Shown piece by piece: positions 18,665-26,633 of a stretch of DNA of 64,000 nucleotides. The notes under the pieces were generated by a model. The model saw only the letters and a program-made list of their open reading frames with translations. It did not search any database and was not told the DNA's origin. The DNA lies in contig NZ_FNIB01000001.1 of the NCBI RefSeq assembly GCF_900103805.1, positions 310,001 to 374,000 on the forward strand, given 5' to 3'. Source of the stretch: Cryobacterium flavum. Its GTDB lineage: Bacteria; Actinomycetota; Actinomycetes; Actinomycetales; Microbacteriaceae. Position 1 is the stretch's first letter. Each line of letters starts with the position of its first letter. The translations under genes and the position numbers were made by a program.

Positions 18665-20095
18665 ATGACCAGCACAATTTTCGACCGAGCCCGGCCCGCG
18701 GCATCCGTTGTCGCAGCCTCACTCGTCGGCACCCGGCAGGGCTCCTTCTGGCTCGACGACCTCGCGCCGCGTGCGAACTACCCTCGGCTCTCCGGCAACC
18801 TCAACTGCGACCTGGCGATCGTCGGCGGCGGCTACCTCGGCTTGTGGAGCGCGGTGCTGGCCAAGCAACAGAATCCGGCGGCGCGCGTGGTGCTGCTGGA
18901 GGCGCGCACGGTCGGCTGGGCGGCATCCGGTCGCAACGGCGGTTTCTGCGAGGCGAGCCTCACCCACGGCGAAGAGAACGGGCGCACGCGCTGGCCGCAG
19001 GAGATCGACCGGCTGACCGAGCTCGGCAATGAGAACCTCGACGAAATCGAGCGAGCCGTGGCCGCACTCGGCCTGGACTGCGATTTCGAGCGCACCGGCG
19101 CCATCGACCTCGCCATCGAGGACCACCAGATCGAGTGGCTGCGTGAGGAGACGACCGACGAGAACACCGTGTTTCTCGACCAGGCGGCCGTGCAGGCCGA
19201 GGTCGCGTCTCCGACCTTCCTGGCCGGGGTCTGGCACAAGCGCAGCAATGCCCTCGTGCATCCGGGCAAGCTCGCCGCCGAGCTGGCTCGCGTGGCCACC
19301 TCCAGCGGGGTCGAAATCTTCGAGAACTCGCTCGTGCAGAACCTCGACACGACCGGACTGACCGCGGCGCAGGGCACCCGGGTTGTGACGGCGGGCGGCT
19401 CCGTGACTGCCCAGAAGACGGCTCTGGCCACAAACGTCTTTCCGTCGCTACTCAAGCGCAACAAACTCGCAACCGTGCCGGTCTACGACTACGTGCTCAT
19501 GACCGAACCACTGAATGCCGACCAACTCGCCGCGATCGGCTGGCAGCACCGGCAGGGGCTCAGCGACCTGGCTAACCAGTTTCACTACTACCGGCTGAGC
19601 GCCGACAACCGCATTCTGTTCGGGGGCTACGACGCCGTCTATCACTACGGGCGTAAGGTGCGCAGCGGGTATGAGAACCGCCCCGAGACCTTCGCCAAGC
19701 TCGCGAGCCACTTCTTCACGACGTTTCCGCAGCTGGCCGGGGTGCGTTTCAGCCATAAGTGGGCCGGCGCCATCGACACCTCCACGCAGTTCTGCGCGTT
19801 CTTCGGCCAGGCGCGCGGCGGGCGCATCAGCTACGCGGCTGGATTCACCGGCCTCGGGGTCGGCGCCACGCACTTCGCCGCTCAGGTCATGCTCGACCAG
19901 CTGGCTGGCCGCGCCACCGAGCGCACTGAACTGGCCATGGTGCGCGGTCGTCCGCTGCCGTTTCCGCCGGAGCCGATCGCATCCGTTGGGATTCAGGCCA
20001 CGCGCTGGGCGCTCAACCGGGCCGACCACAACCGCGGCAAGCGCAATGCCTTGCTGAAAACCCTCGACGCGCTGGGCCTCGGCTTCGACTCCTAG
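18665..20095 (+). CDS. FAD-dependent oxidoreductase (DAO / glycine-sarcosine oxidase family)
   Basis: 476 residues. Rossmann FAD motif CDLAIVGGGYLGLWSAVLA with the acidic end LLEA, then GWAASGRNGGFCEASLTHG, a signature of the gamma-glutamylputrescine/sarcosine oxidase-like DAO branch, and GGRISYAAGFTGLGVGATHF near the C-terminus. It should oxidise an amine or amino acid with O2 or another acceptor. The ATG at 18665 was chosen because preceding in-frame sequence is not conserved in style and overlaps the hxlA terminator. Some members release formaldehyde from N-methyl groups, which would suit the adjacent RuMP genes, but the substrate cannot be read from sequence. Confidence 0.88.
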   Translation: MTSTIFDRARPAASVVAASLVGTRQGSFWLDDLAPRANYPRLSGNLNCDLAIVGGGYLGLWSAVLAKQQNPAARVVLLEARTVGWAASGRNGGFCEASLTHGEENGRTRWPQEIDRLTELGNENLDEIERAVAALGLDCDFERTGAIDLAIEDHQIEWLREETTDENTVFLDQAAVQAEVASPTFLAGVWHKRSNALVHPGKLAAELARVATSSGVEIFENSLVQNLDTTGLTAAQGTRVVTAGGSVTAQKTALATNVFPSLLKRNKLATVPVYDYVLMTEPLNADQLAAIGWQHRQGLSDLANQFHYYRLSADNRILFGGYDAVYHYGRKVRSGYENRPETFAKLASHFFTTFPQLAGVRFSHKWAGAIDTSTQFCAFFGQARGGRISYAAGFTGLGVGATHFAAQVMLDQLAGRATERTELAMVRGRPLPFPPEPIASVGIQATRWALNRADHNRGKRNALLKTLDALGLGFDS

Positions 20096-20106
20096 CCGCT
20101 AGTGCG

Positions 20107-20775
20107 TCAGCCGAGCAGCAACCGGCCGAGCTGGTCGGTCGAGTGCACGACCGCCGTAGCAGCCTCGGCCTCAGCCGGAGAGCCGTAGCCCCATTCCACC
20201 AGAATGGCCGGAATGCCGTTGGCCTGGGCGCCGATGGCGTCGTAGCTGCGGTCGCCGACCATGACGGCGCCGCTGGTGTCGACGCCGGTCGCGGCCAGCT
20301 GGGCGAGAGCCTCGGCGACGATGTCGGCTTTCTTGCTGCGGGTATCATCGGCGGAGGCACCGACCGTGGCCGTGAAATACTTCGCCAGGTCGAAGTGCGT
20401 GAGAATGGCGATGGCACTCAGCTCGGGCTTGCTGGTGGCGAGGGCGAGCGGGATACCCGTCGCGTGAATGCGCTCGAGTAGACCGGCGATGCCGGGAAAG
20501 ACAGCCGTGTCGAGGGCAGCAGCGCCGTGATACTCAGCCCGATAGACCGCGATGGCCTCCACGGCTTCGTCTGCGGTCATTCCCGCATATTCCTGGAAGG
20601 CGTCGAACATGGGCGGTCCGACGTAGGCGAGCAGTTCGGCAGCGGACGGAACCGGACGCCCGAGCAGCGTGAAAGTGCGAGCCAGCGAGCTGGTGATCGC
20701 CGGGGCGGAATCGGTGATGGTTCCGTCGAGGTCGAAGAGAATGGCGCTCCAGGTGCGCGTCAATGTTGCGTTCAT
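20107..20775 (-). CDS. HAD-superfamily phosphatase, phosphoglycolate-phosphatase type
   Basis: 222 residues with all four HAD motifs: FDLDGTITDS (nucleophile Asp), ALATSKPE, the Lys in DTRSKKAD, and MVGDRSYDAIGAQANG. The helical cap lies between motifs I and II, as in Gph/PGP proteins. The ATG at 20775 starts 9 residues before motif I. Convergent with the FAD oxidoreductase gene. Exact substrate unknown. Confidence 0.88.
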   Translation of the reverse strand: MNATLTRTWSAILFDLDGTITDSAPAITSSLARTFTLLGRPVPSAAELLAYVGPPMFDAFQEYAGMTADEAVEAIAVYRAEYHGAAALDTAVFPGIAGLLERIHATGIPLALATSKPELSAIAILTHFDLAKYFTATVGASADDTRSKKADIVAEALAQLAATGVDTSGAVMVGDRSYDAIGAQANGIPAILVEWGYGSPAEAEAATAVVHSTDQLGRLLLG

Positions 20776-20849
20776 TCGGCATAGCCTAGGTGTTCTGGAG
20801 GCAATGTACCCCATTTGCCCATTCTGCTCAGCCTTTCCACGGTTAAACG

Positions 20850-21141
20850 CGGTCGAGGCTGCGCTGTCGATCGGCGTGACCGTGTTCGACCACGCCGACA
20901 TCTACCGCCATGGCAAAGCTGAGACGGCGTTCGGCGAGGTACTGAAACGCTCGCCGGGACTGCGCGAGCGGATAGCGATCCAGACGAAGTGCGGCACCCG
21001 GCGCACATCGACCCGGTGCTCGGATCGAGCGACCCGGCGCGCATTCGCGCCTGCGGTGATGCCGCCGCGCAGGCTGCGGCGATGACCCGCGACGAATGGT
21101 TCGCGCTGTATATCGCGGCGCGCGGGCGGCCGCTGCCCTAG
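20850..21141 (+). pseudogene. Aldo/keto reductase remnant with large internal deletion and frameshift
   Basis: Two pieces of a YdhF-like aldo/keto reductase remain. One frame reads AVEAALSIGVTVFDHADIY ... AETAFGEVLKRSPGLRERI ... IQTKCGTR, the N-terminal barrel with the catalytic Asp and Tyr. From about 21004 another frame reads HIDPVLGSSDPARIRACGDA ... [19 protein letters not shown] and stops at 21141, the usual C-terminal end. About 180-190 residues between them, including the catalytic Lys-His region, are missing. No start codon with a ribosome site remains. The 3' end overlaps the nucS stop by 4 nt. Confidence 0.8.
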
Positions 21142-21833
21142 AAGAGCTTCGAGGCCGTGTCGTCGAGGCCGCGCATGGCGTCGTAATCCAGCAGAAGGCA
21201 GCGGATGCCGCGATCCTCGGCCAGCTTGCGGGCCTGCGGCTTGATTGTTTGCGCGGCGAACACCCCGGTCACAGGCGCCAGGTGCGGGTCGCGGTTCATC
21301 AGCTCGAGGTAACGGGTAAGCTGCTCGACCCCGTCGATATCGCCGTTGCGCTTCAGTTCTACCGCGACGGAACTTCCGGCGGCGTCTTGCGCGAGGATAT
21401 CGACCGGCCCGATCGCCGTCATGTACTCGCGGCGCACGAAGGTGAAACCCGCGCCGAGCAGATGGATGTGCTCGGCCAGCAGCTTCTGCAGGTGCGACTC
21501 GGCGCCGTCCTTGATCAGGCCGGGGTCGATGCCGAGGTCGTGGGCGCTGTCATGCTGCACCTCGTAGACGCTGACGATGAGCTGGTCGGCGGTTTTGGCG
21601 TGGGTGACCGTCCAGAGGGCGGTGATTCCGGCATCCGCTTGGTCGTCGTCGGGCTCGGAAATGGTGACCGAGCAAGGCGGGCTCATCCAGTTGAGCGGCT
21701 TGTAGGAGCCGCCGTCGGAGTGCACGAGCACACTGCCGTCCGACTTGATCATGAGCAGGCGGGTGGCCAGCGGTAGGTGGGCGCTGAGACGCCCGGCATA
21801 GTCAACGGAGCATTTCGCAATTACAAGGCGCAC
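21138..21833 (-). CDS. nucS: Mismatch-specific endonuclease NucS (EndoMS)
   Basis: 231 residues. NucS performs non-canonical mismatch repair in most actinobacteria (which lack MutSL), making a double-strand cut at mismatches. It starts [20 protein letters not shown], the family N-terminal. The nuclease core is visible in [20 protein letters not shown] plus [20 protein letters not shown] (Asp, Glu-x-Lys and Gln-x3-Tyr of the PD-(D/E)XK-type site). The normal C-terminal clamp-binding tail is short here and ends in DDTASKLF. Confidence 0.95.
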   Translation of the reverse strand: MRLVIAKCSVDYAGRLSAHLPLATRLLMIKSDGSVLVHSDGGSYKPLNWMSPPCSVTISEPDDDQADAGITALWTVTHAKTADQLIVSVYEVQHDSAHDLGIDPGLIKDGAESHLQKLLAEHIHLLGAGFTFVRREYMTAIGPVDILAQDAAGSSVAVELKRNGDIDGVEQLTRYLELMNRDPHLAPVTGVFAAQTIKPQARKLAEDRGIRCLLLDYDAMRGLDDTASKLF

Positions 21834-21842
21834 CGGTCGAGT

Positions 21843-22220
21843 TTACGGGTTCTTGTCGTTGGTCGGCGTCAGGATCTCGCCGACGTAGATGACGGAGTTG
21901 CAGCTAAATCCGCCACTGGTGAGGTTCGATTCCAGCTGCCAGTAAGCCCGGCCGAAGCGCTCGCAGACCAGACCACCCACATCGCCCTCGACCGCGGTGT
22001 AGCGCAGCACGCCATCGGCATCCGTTTCGACCGTGCCCATGGCACCCTCCATCGCCCCGATGTCGACGATGGGATCCGGCGTGGGGGCGGGCGAGTGGGT
22101 CGGGGCGATTTCGGTCGGAGCGAGTTCGGGGGTGGCCTCCGCCGCGCACGCCGTCAGGAGCATCGTTGCCGCAAGGGCGCTGATCAGAATCAGGGTTCGA
22201 CTGTGAGGGTTTCGGGCCAT
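21843..22220 (-). CDS. Small lipoprotein with LysM-like domain
   Basis: 125 residues. Signal peptide with lipobox LLTAC, a Pro/Thr-rich linker (about 28-50), then a LysM-like module (YTAVEGDVGGLVCERFG ... WQLESNLT ... IYVGEILT). LysM modules bind peptidoglycan sugars, so the protein probably sits on the cell wall. The ATG at 22220 begins MARNPHSR just before the hydrophobic signal. Ten base pairs upstream of nucS in the same direction. Confidence 0.75.
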   Translation of the reverse strand: MARNPHSRTLILISALAATMLLTACAAEATPELAPTEIAPTHSPAPTPDPIVDIGAMEGAMGTVETDADGVLRYTAVEGDVGGLVCERFGRAYWQLESNLTSGGFSCNSVIYVGEILTPTNDKNP

Positions 22221-22279
22221 CGGTCCAGCTTGGCAACGCGCACGCGCCGCTGCCAGTCGGCTTCTTGGGGGACGAGCGG

Positions 22280-23506
22280 TCAATCTCGGGCGGATGCCTT
22301 CGGCCGGGCGGCCGGGGCCGCCAGCCCCGCCAGCACCATCAGCACCAAGATCAGGTAGAGGGCATTGAGGATGCCCCAGGACTCGCCGAGCAGGCCGAGC
22401 ACGGGAGGCCCGACCAGGAACGCGAAGTAGCCGATGATGGCCACCGCGCTCACCCGAGCCGCGGCGTTTTTGGTGTCGTCTGCGGCCGCGGACATGCCCA
22501 CCGGAAACCCGAGCGAGGCGCCGAGGCCCCAGAGCACGGTGCCGACGAACACGAGCGGGGTGTTCGGCGCGAGGATGAACAGCACGAGCCCCGTAATGCC
22601 GATTCCCGCGCAGGCGCGCAGCACGACAACACGGCCGAACCGGTCGAGCACGGGCCCGCCGATGACGCGACCCACGGTCATCGCGGCCACGAATACGCCG
22701 AAGACAATCGCCCCGTCGGTGTTGCTGAAGCCGTGTCCATCGACCGAGGCGAGGGCGAGCCAGTCGTTCGCCGAGCCCTCGGCGAAGGTCATGCCGAGCA
22801 CGATAACCCCGATCAGCAGCAGTTTGCGGTCGCGCCAGACGGCGAGGCTGTCCCGTAGGCGCTCGCGCCAGGCGCGTGGCGGGGCATCCGCTTTATCGGT
22901 GCTTTCGACGCTCACTGGAAGAAACCGCACGGCCACGACGATCGTGCCGAGAACCAGCACAGCCATGACCAGCAGGTGCCAGAACACCGATACCTGCCAA
23001 GCGGATGCGGCGGCGCCGCCCAGCGCGCCCGTCACCGTGCCAAGGCTGAAGCAGGCGTGCATGAGCGGCATGAGCGTGCGGCCGATGGCGCGCTCGGCCG
23101 CTGCGCCCTCGACGTTCATCATGACGTCGAGGGATCCCATGCCGATGCCGAACACGGCGAGGGCCGCAAACACGAATGGGGCGGAGGGTACGAGGCTGAC
23201 GCCGACGCCCATGAGAACGAGACCGGTGGCCGACAGGGAGACGCTGACCAGCATGGCCCGGCGGGCGCCGAAGCGAGCGAGCATCCCGGCAGCGATGAGT
23301 AGCCCGATGACTGAGCCCGCCGAGAGCCCGAAAATGAGGATGCCGACCTGAATGGTGTCGAGCCCGAGGCCGTCGCGCACGGCGGGAACCCGCGACATCC
23401 AGCTGGCCAGGCCGAGCCCGGCCACGAAGAACGCGGCAAAGACGGCGTTGCGCCAGCCGATCAGAGCGGGGCGCGTGGTGGTCACGGGAAATTCAGAGGA
23501 GGTCAT
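22280..23506 (-). CDS. MFS transporter
   Basis: 408 residues, about 12 transmembrane helices with an intracellular loop rich in charge near the middle (RAWRERLRDSLAVWRDRK). It shows the MFS-type cytoplasmic loop motifs ARFGARRAM and DRFGRVVVL. General similarity is to the YbjJ/fucose-permease-like group; substrate unknown. An upstream in-frame GTG (23515) is an alternative start. Its stop lies 59 bp before the lipoprotein start, so it may be cotranscribed with lipoprotein and nucS. Confidence 0.85.
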   Translation of the reverse strand: MTSSEFPVTTTRPALIGWRNAVFAAFFVAGLGLASWMSRVPAVRDGLGLDTIQVGILIFGLSAGSVIGLLIAAGMLARFGARRAMLVSVSLSATGLVLMGVGVSLVPSAPFVFAALAVFGIGMGSLDVMMNVEGAAAERAIGRTLMPLMHACFSLGTVTGALGGAAASAWQVSVFWHLLVMAVLVLGTIVVAVRFLPVSVESTDKADAPPRAWRERLRDSLAVWRDRKLLLIGVIVLGMTFAEGSANDWLALASVDGHGFSNTDGAIVFGVFVAAMTVGRVIGGPVLDRFGRVVVLRACAGIGITGLVLFILAPNTPLVFVGTVLWGLGASLGFPVGMSAAADDTKNAAARVSAVAIIGYFAFLVGPPVLGLLGESWGILNALYLILVLMVLAGLAAPAARPKASARD

Positions 23507-23610
23507 CGGGCACACGGGTTCTCAAGCGGCGGGCGGACGCCTCGACAGCGGGTGGGTGGAAGTCTTAACGCTACAACGAATAGCGCGCGCAGAACGAGAA
23601 ATGGCACTCG

Positions 23611-23693
23611 GCGCGCGAGAGCCCGGCTGGTGCCCCCTGGCGCGGGGGCTGGGCTCGTGGGTGAGGTGCCAGAGCTTGCCCCATCAGGCTCGC
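23611..23693. other. Structured intergenic region (possible RNA element)
   Basis: The 391-bp gap between the MFS gene and the iron transporter has no supported ORF. It contains nested inverted repeats: outer TGGCAC ... GTGCCA, inner GAGCCC ... GGGCTC, around a CCCCC/GGGGG core. It may be a transcript leader or hairpin. I could not match it to a known riboswitch class. Confidence 0.35.
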
Positions 23694-23848
23694 GTGAGAC
23701 GGCATATCGAGTGCACTCCTGGCGGTTCTCGCCCAGGACCTGGCTAACGCTTCTGTCTCAGGACATCCCTGACCGCTCCGCCTCGAGACCTCCCCGCACC
23801 CGACCGCATGACGCCGGAAGACCCCGCCGATTCGCTCCCCACAGCGAC

Positions 23849-23867
23849 TTAGCGTAGCCTTACCTTA
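23849..23867 (+). promoter_or_regulatory. IdeR/DtxR iron box
   Basis: TTAGCGTAGCCTTACCTTA matches 15 of 19 positions of the DtxR/IdeR consensus and lies 31 bp before the start of the iron-binding lipoprotein. It predicts repression of the transporter when Fe(II) is sufficient. Confidence 0.85.
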
Positions 23868-23897
23868 GTCGTTCAAAAACCCCGTCCTTGGAGTCCT

Positions 23898-24929
23898 ATG
23901 CGCATCCCCCTCTCTGTCGCCGCGCTCGTTGCCGGCGCCACCGTTCTTGCCCTCGCCGGGTGCACGCAGGCCGCCGAGTCGACGGCAAGCACCGCAGACG
24001 GCGCCTTCACCCTGTACTCGGGTCGGGACGAAGCGCTCATCCAGCCGCTCATCGACCAGTTCGAGGAGCAGAGCGGCATCAGCGTCGAGGTGCGTTACGG
24101 CAACACCGCCGAGCTCGGCGCACTCCTGCTCGAAGAGGGCGACGCCACCCCCGCCCAGGTCTTTCTCGCCCAGGACGCCGGAGCGCTCGGCGCCCTCGCC
24201 AATGCCGGCCTCTTCGCGACGCTGCCCGCAACAACGACCGATGCCGTTCCGGCCGGCTTCACCTCGACCGACGACACCTGGGTCGGCGTCACCGGCCGTG
24301 CCCGCGTGATCACCTACGACAGTGAAGCGCTCGCCGCAACCGACGTGCCAACATCCGTTGACGCGTTCACCGACCCGGCCTGGTCCGGAAAGTTCGGTAT
24401 CGCGCCGACCAACGCGAGCTTCCAGGCCTTCGTCACCGCCTACCGGGTGCTGAACGGTGAAGAGGCCGCCGACGAGTGGGTCAAGGCCGTTGCCGCCAAC
24501 AACCCGGTCATCTTCGACAACAACCGCGCTATCCTTGCCGCCGTCAACGACGGGGTCATCGAGGCCGGACTCATTAACCACTACTACTGGTTCGCCCAGG
24601 CCGCCGAAACCGGCGAGGCCAACATGCGCGCCCAGCTGTCGTACCCCGAAGCCGGCGACGCCGGATCCATCGTCAACGTCACCGGCGCCGGCCTGCTTGC
24701 CGGCGCAGCAGACGATGCCGACGCCCTTGAGTTCATCGACTACCTCGTGGGCGCCAAAGCGCAGCAGTACTTCGTCGACGAGACCTACGAGTACCCCCTG
24801 ATCACCGGCATCGACGCCCCGGCCGGACTGCCGGCGCTCGACTCGCTGGTCAACCCCGACCTCGATCTGGCCGACCTCGACACCCTCGAAGACACCCAGG
24901 CCCTGCTCGGCAAGCACGGCCTGATCTAG
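23898..24929 (+). CDS. Fe(III) ABC transporter substrate-binding lipoprotein
   Basis: 343 residues. Lipoprotein signal with lipobox LAGC (Cys about 22), then a type-II periplasmic-binding fold of the FbpA/ferric-iron class: FTLYSGRDEALIQPLIDQFE, VEVRYGNTAELGALLLEE and GVTGRARVITYDSEAL. The NHYYWF motif near residue 230 supplies the tandem tyrosines that bind Fe(III). A GGAG site precedes the ATG. It is the first gene of a three-gene importer under the iron box. Confidence 0.93.
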   Translation: MRIPLSVAALVAGATVLALAGCTQAAESTASTADGAFTLYSGRDEALIQPLIDQFEEQSGISVEVRYGNTAELGALLLEEGDATPAQVFLAQDAGALGALANAGLFATLPATTTDAVPAGFTSTDDTWVGVTGRARVITYDSEALAATDVPTSVDAFTDPAWSGKFGIAPTNASFQAFVTAYRVLNGEEAADEWVKAVAANNPVIFDNNRAILAAVNDGVIEAGLINHYYWFAQAAETGEANMRAQLSYPEAGDAGSIVNVTGAGLLAGAADDADALEFIDYLVGAKAQQYFVDETYEYPLITGIDAPAGLPALDSLVNPDLDLADLDTLEDTQALLGKHGLI

Positions 24930-25061
24930 CATTGAAGTAGTGAAGGCGCGGGTGCGGGCTCAGGTCGGCAGCCGCGCCCTACCCTCCAGCGCCTTCTCTC
25001 AACTGCTCATCACAGCGGATGCCCCCACCCCGCTCAGCGCGCGTCCCGCAGGGCCGCTCAC

Positions 25062-26633
25062 ATGACCGAGCTGCTCATTCCACCGCCCGAAACCGCCGTG
25101 CCGCGCCCGCCCGCCCGGTACCACTTCGGCGCGCCGCCCTGGCTGCTGGCGCTCGCCGCACTGTGCGCCGCGACTGCTGCCATCCCGCTGGTCTACCTGG
25201 TCGTGCGCACGACTGAGGCGGGGCTCACGGACGTCCTCGACACCCTGGTGCGCCCCAGGGTGCTACAGCTCACGGTCAACACGGTGCTGCTCGCCGCGGC
25301 CGTCACCCTGTCGTGCCTCGTGCTCGGCACGATCTGCGCCTGGATTCTCACGCGCATCCGCTTGCCGTTTCAGCGCACGCTGCTGCTGGCCTCGGCGCTG
25401 CCGCTCGCGGTGCCGAGTTACCTGGCTGCCTACGGCTGGCTGGTCTGGTTTCCGCACCTCAACGGGTTCTGGGCCAGCTGGTTCGTCATGACCATGGTCT
25501 GTACCCCCTACGTGACGCTGCCGGTCGCGGCGGCGCTGCGCGGGGCATCCGCTGATCTGGAATCAGTGGCCCGCACGCTCGGTCGCGGCCCGCTGCGTGC
25601 CTTCGCGGCCGCGACCTGGCCGCAGATTCGCCCGGCCGCGATCGCCGGGGCGCTGCTCGTCTGCCTCTACTCGCTGAGCGACTTCGGACTCGTCTCGATG
25701 CTGCGGTTTCAGACGCTCACCTGGGGAATCAACGCCGCCTACGGCGCGAGTTTCGACCGCAACCAGGCCGCGCTGCTCGCCCTCGTGCTTGTCGTGCTCG
25801 CGCTCGTGGTCGTGGCCGGCGAACGCCGCAGCCGCCGTCAGGTCGGCGGCATTCCCGGGCGCAGCACCATGCCGGCCAGAGCCCCCGGCAAGACGGGCCC
25901 GCTCTTCGCCGCGGTGCTGCTCGCCGCACCGATCGCCGGGGTGGTGGTTCCGGTGGTCGGCTTGCTCAGCCGCCTGCTCGAAGCCGAAACCCTGCGCGCC
26001 ATCGACGTTCCACGACTGGTCGAAGCCATCGGAGCGACCCTGGGGCTCGCCCTCGCCGCCGCCGTGGTGGCCGTGTTCGTCGCGCTGCCGATCGCCGCGC
26101 TCGCCGCCCGTTACCAGGGGCGCCTGGTGGCCGTGATCGAGGCCGTCGGCTTTCTCGGCCACGCCCTGCCCGGCATTGTCGTTGGCCTGTCCCTCGTGTT
26201 CTTCGCGCTCGCCGCGGTTCCAATGTTCTACCAAACCTCCGTTGTGCTGGTCTTCGCCTACGTCGTTCTGTTCATGCCGCGCGCCATCGGCAGCATGCGC
26301 AGTGGGATCGCGGCGGTGCCCGCGAGCCTCGGCGACGTGTCGCGCATGCTCGGCCTCTCGCCCTTTCAGACCTGGTGGCGGGTGACCGCGCGCCTCGCGC
26401 TGCCCGGCATCGCGATCGGTGCACTGCTCGTGGCTATCTCGGCCATGAAAGAATTGCCAGCGACGCTGCTGCTGCGGCCGACGGGCGTGTCCACGCTCGC
26501 CACCGAGTTGTGGAGTCGCACGGCCCTGTTCGAGTTCGGCGCTGCAGCGCCCTACGCGGCGGCGCTCGTGCTCGTGGCGATGGTGCCCGCGATGCTGCTT
26601 TCCGGCATCCGCGGTACGGCAAGGGAGAACTGA
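25062..26633 (+). CDS. Fe(III) ABC transporter permease (fused two-domain)
   Basis: 523 residues, about 12 transmembrane helices arranged as two BPD_transp_1 domains, the FbpB/ThiP layout. Each half has an ATPase-coupling EAA-like loop (SVARTLGRGPLRAFAAATWP in the first, SRMLGLSPFQTWWRVTARLA in the second). It overlaps the ATPase start (TGATG). A 132-bp gap separates it from the binding-protein gene. Confidence 0.92.
   Translation: MTELLIPPPETAVPRPPARYHFGAPPWLLALAALCAATAAIPLVYLVVRTTEAGLTDVLDTLVRPRVLQLTVNTVLLAAAVTLSCLVLGTICAWILTRIRLPFQRTLLLASALPLAVPSYLAAYGWLVWFPHLNGFWASWFVMTMVCTPYVTLPVAAALRGASADLESVARTLGRGPLRAFAAATWPQIRPAAIAGALLVCLYSLSDFGLVSMLRFQTLTWGINAAYGASFDRNQAALLALVLVVLALVVVAGERRSRRQVGGIPGRSTMPARAPGKTGPLFAAVLLAAPIAGVVVPVVGLLSRLLEAETLRAIDVPRLVEAIGATLGLALAAAVVAVFVALPIAALAARYQGRLVAVIEAVGFLGHALPGIVVGLSLVFFALAAVPMFYQTSVVLVFAYVVLFMPRAIGSMRSGIAAVPASLGDVSRMLGLSPFQTWWRVTARLALPGIAIGALLVAISAMKELPATLLLRPTGVSTLATELWSRTALFEFGAAAPYAAALVLVAMVPAMLLSGIRGTAREN

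Noticed and set aside
24941-25030. GAAGGCGC/GCGCCTTC inverted repeat between the iron-binding protein and permease genes as a terminator
   Set aside because: Loop is too long and no U-tract follows; the operon probably reads through.
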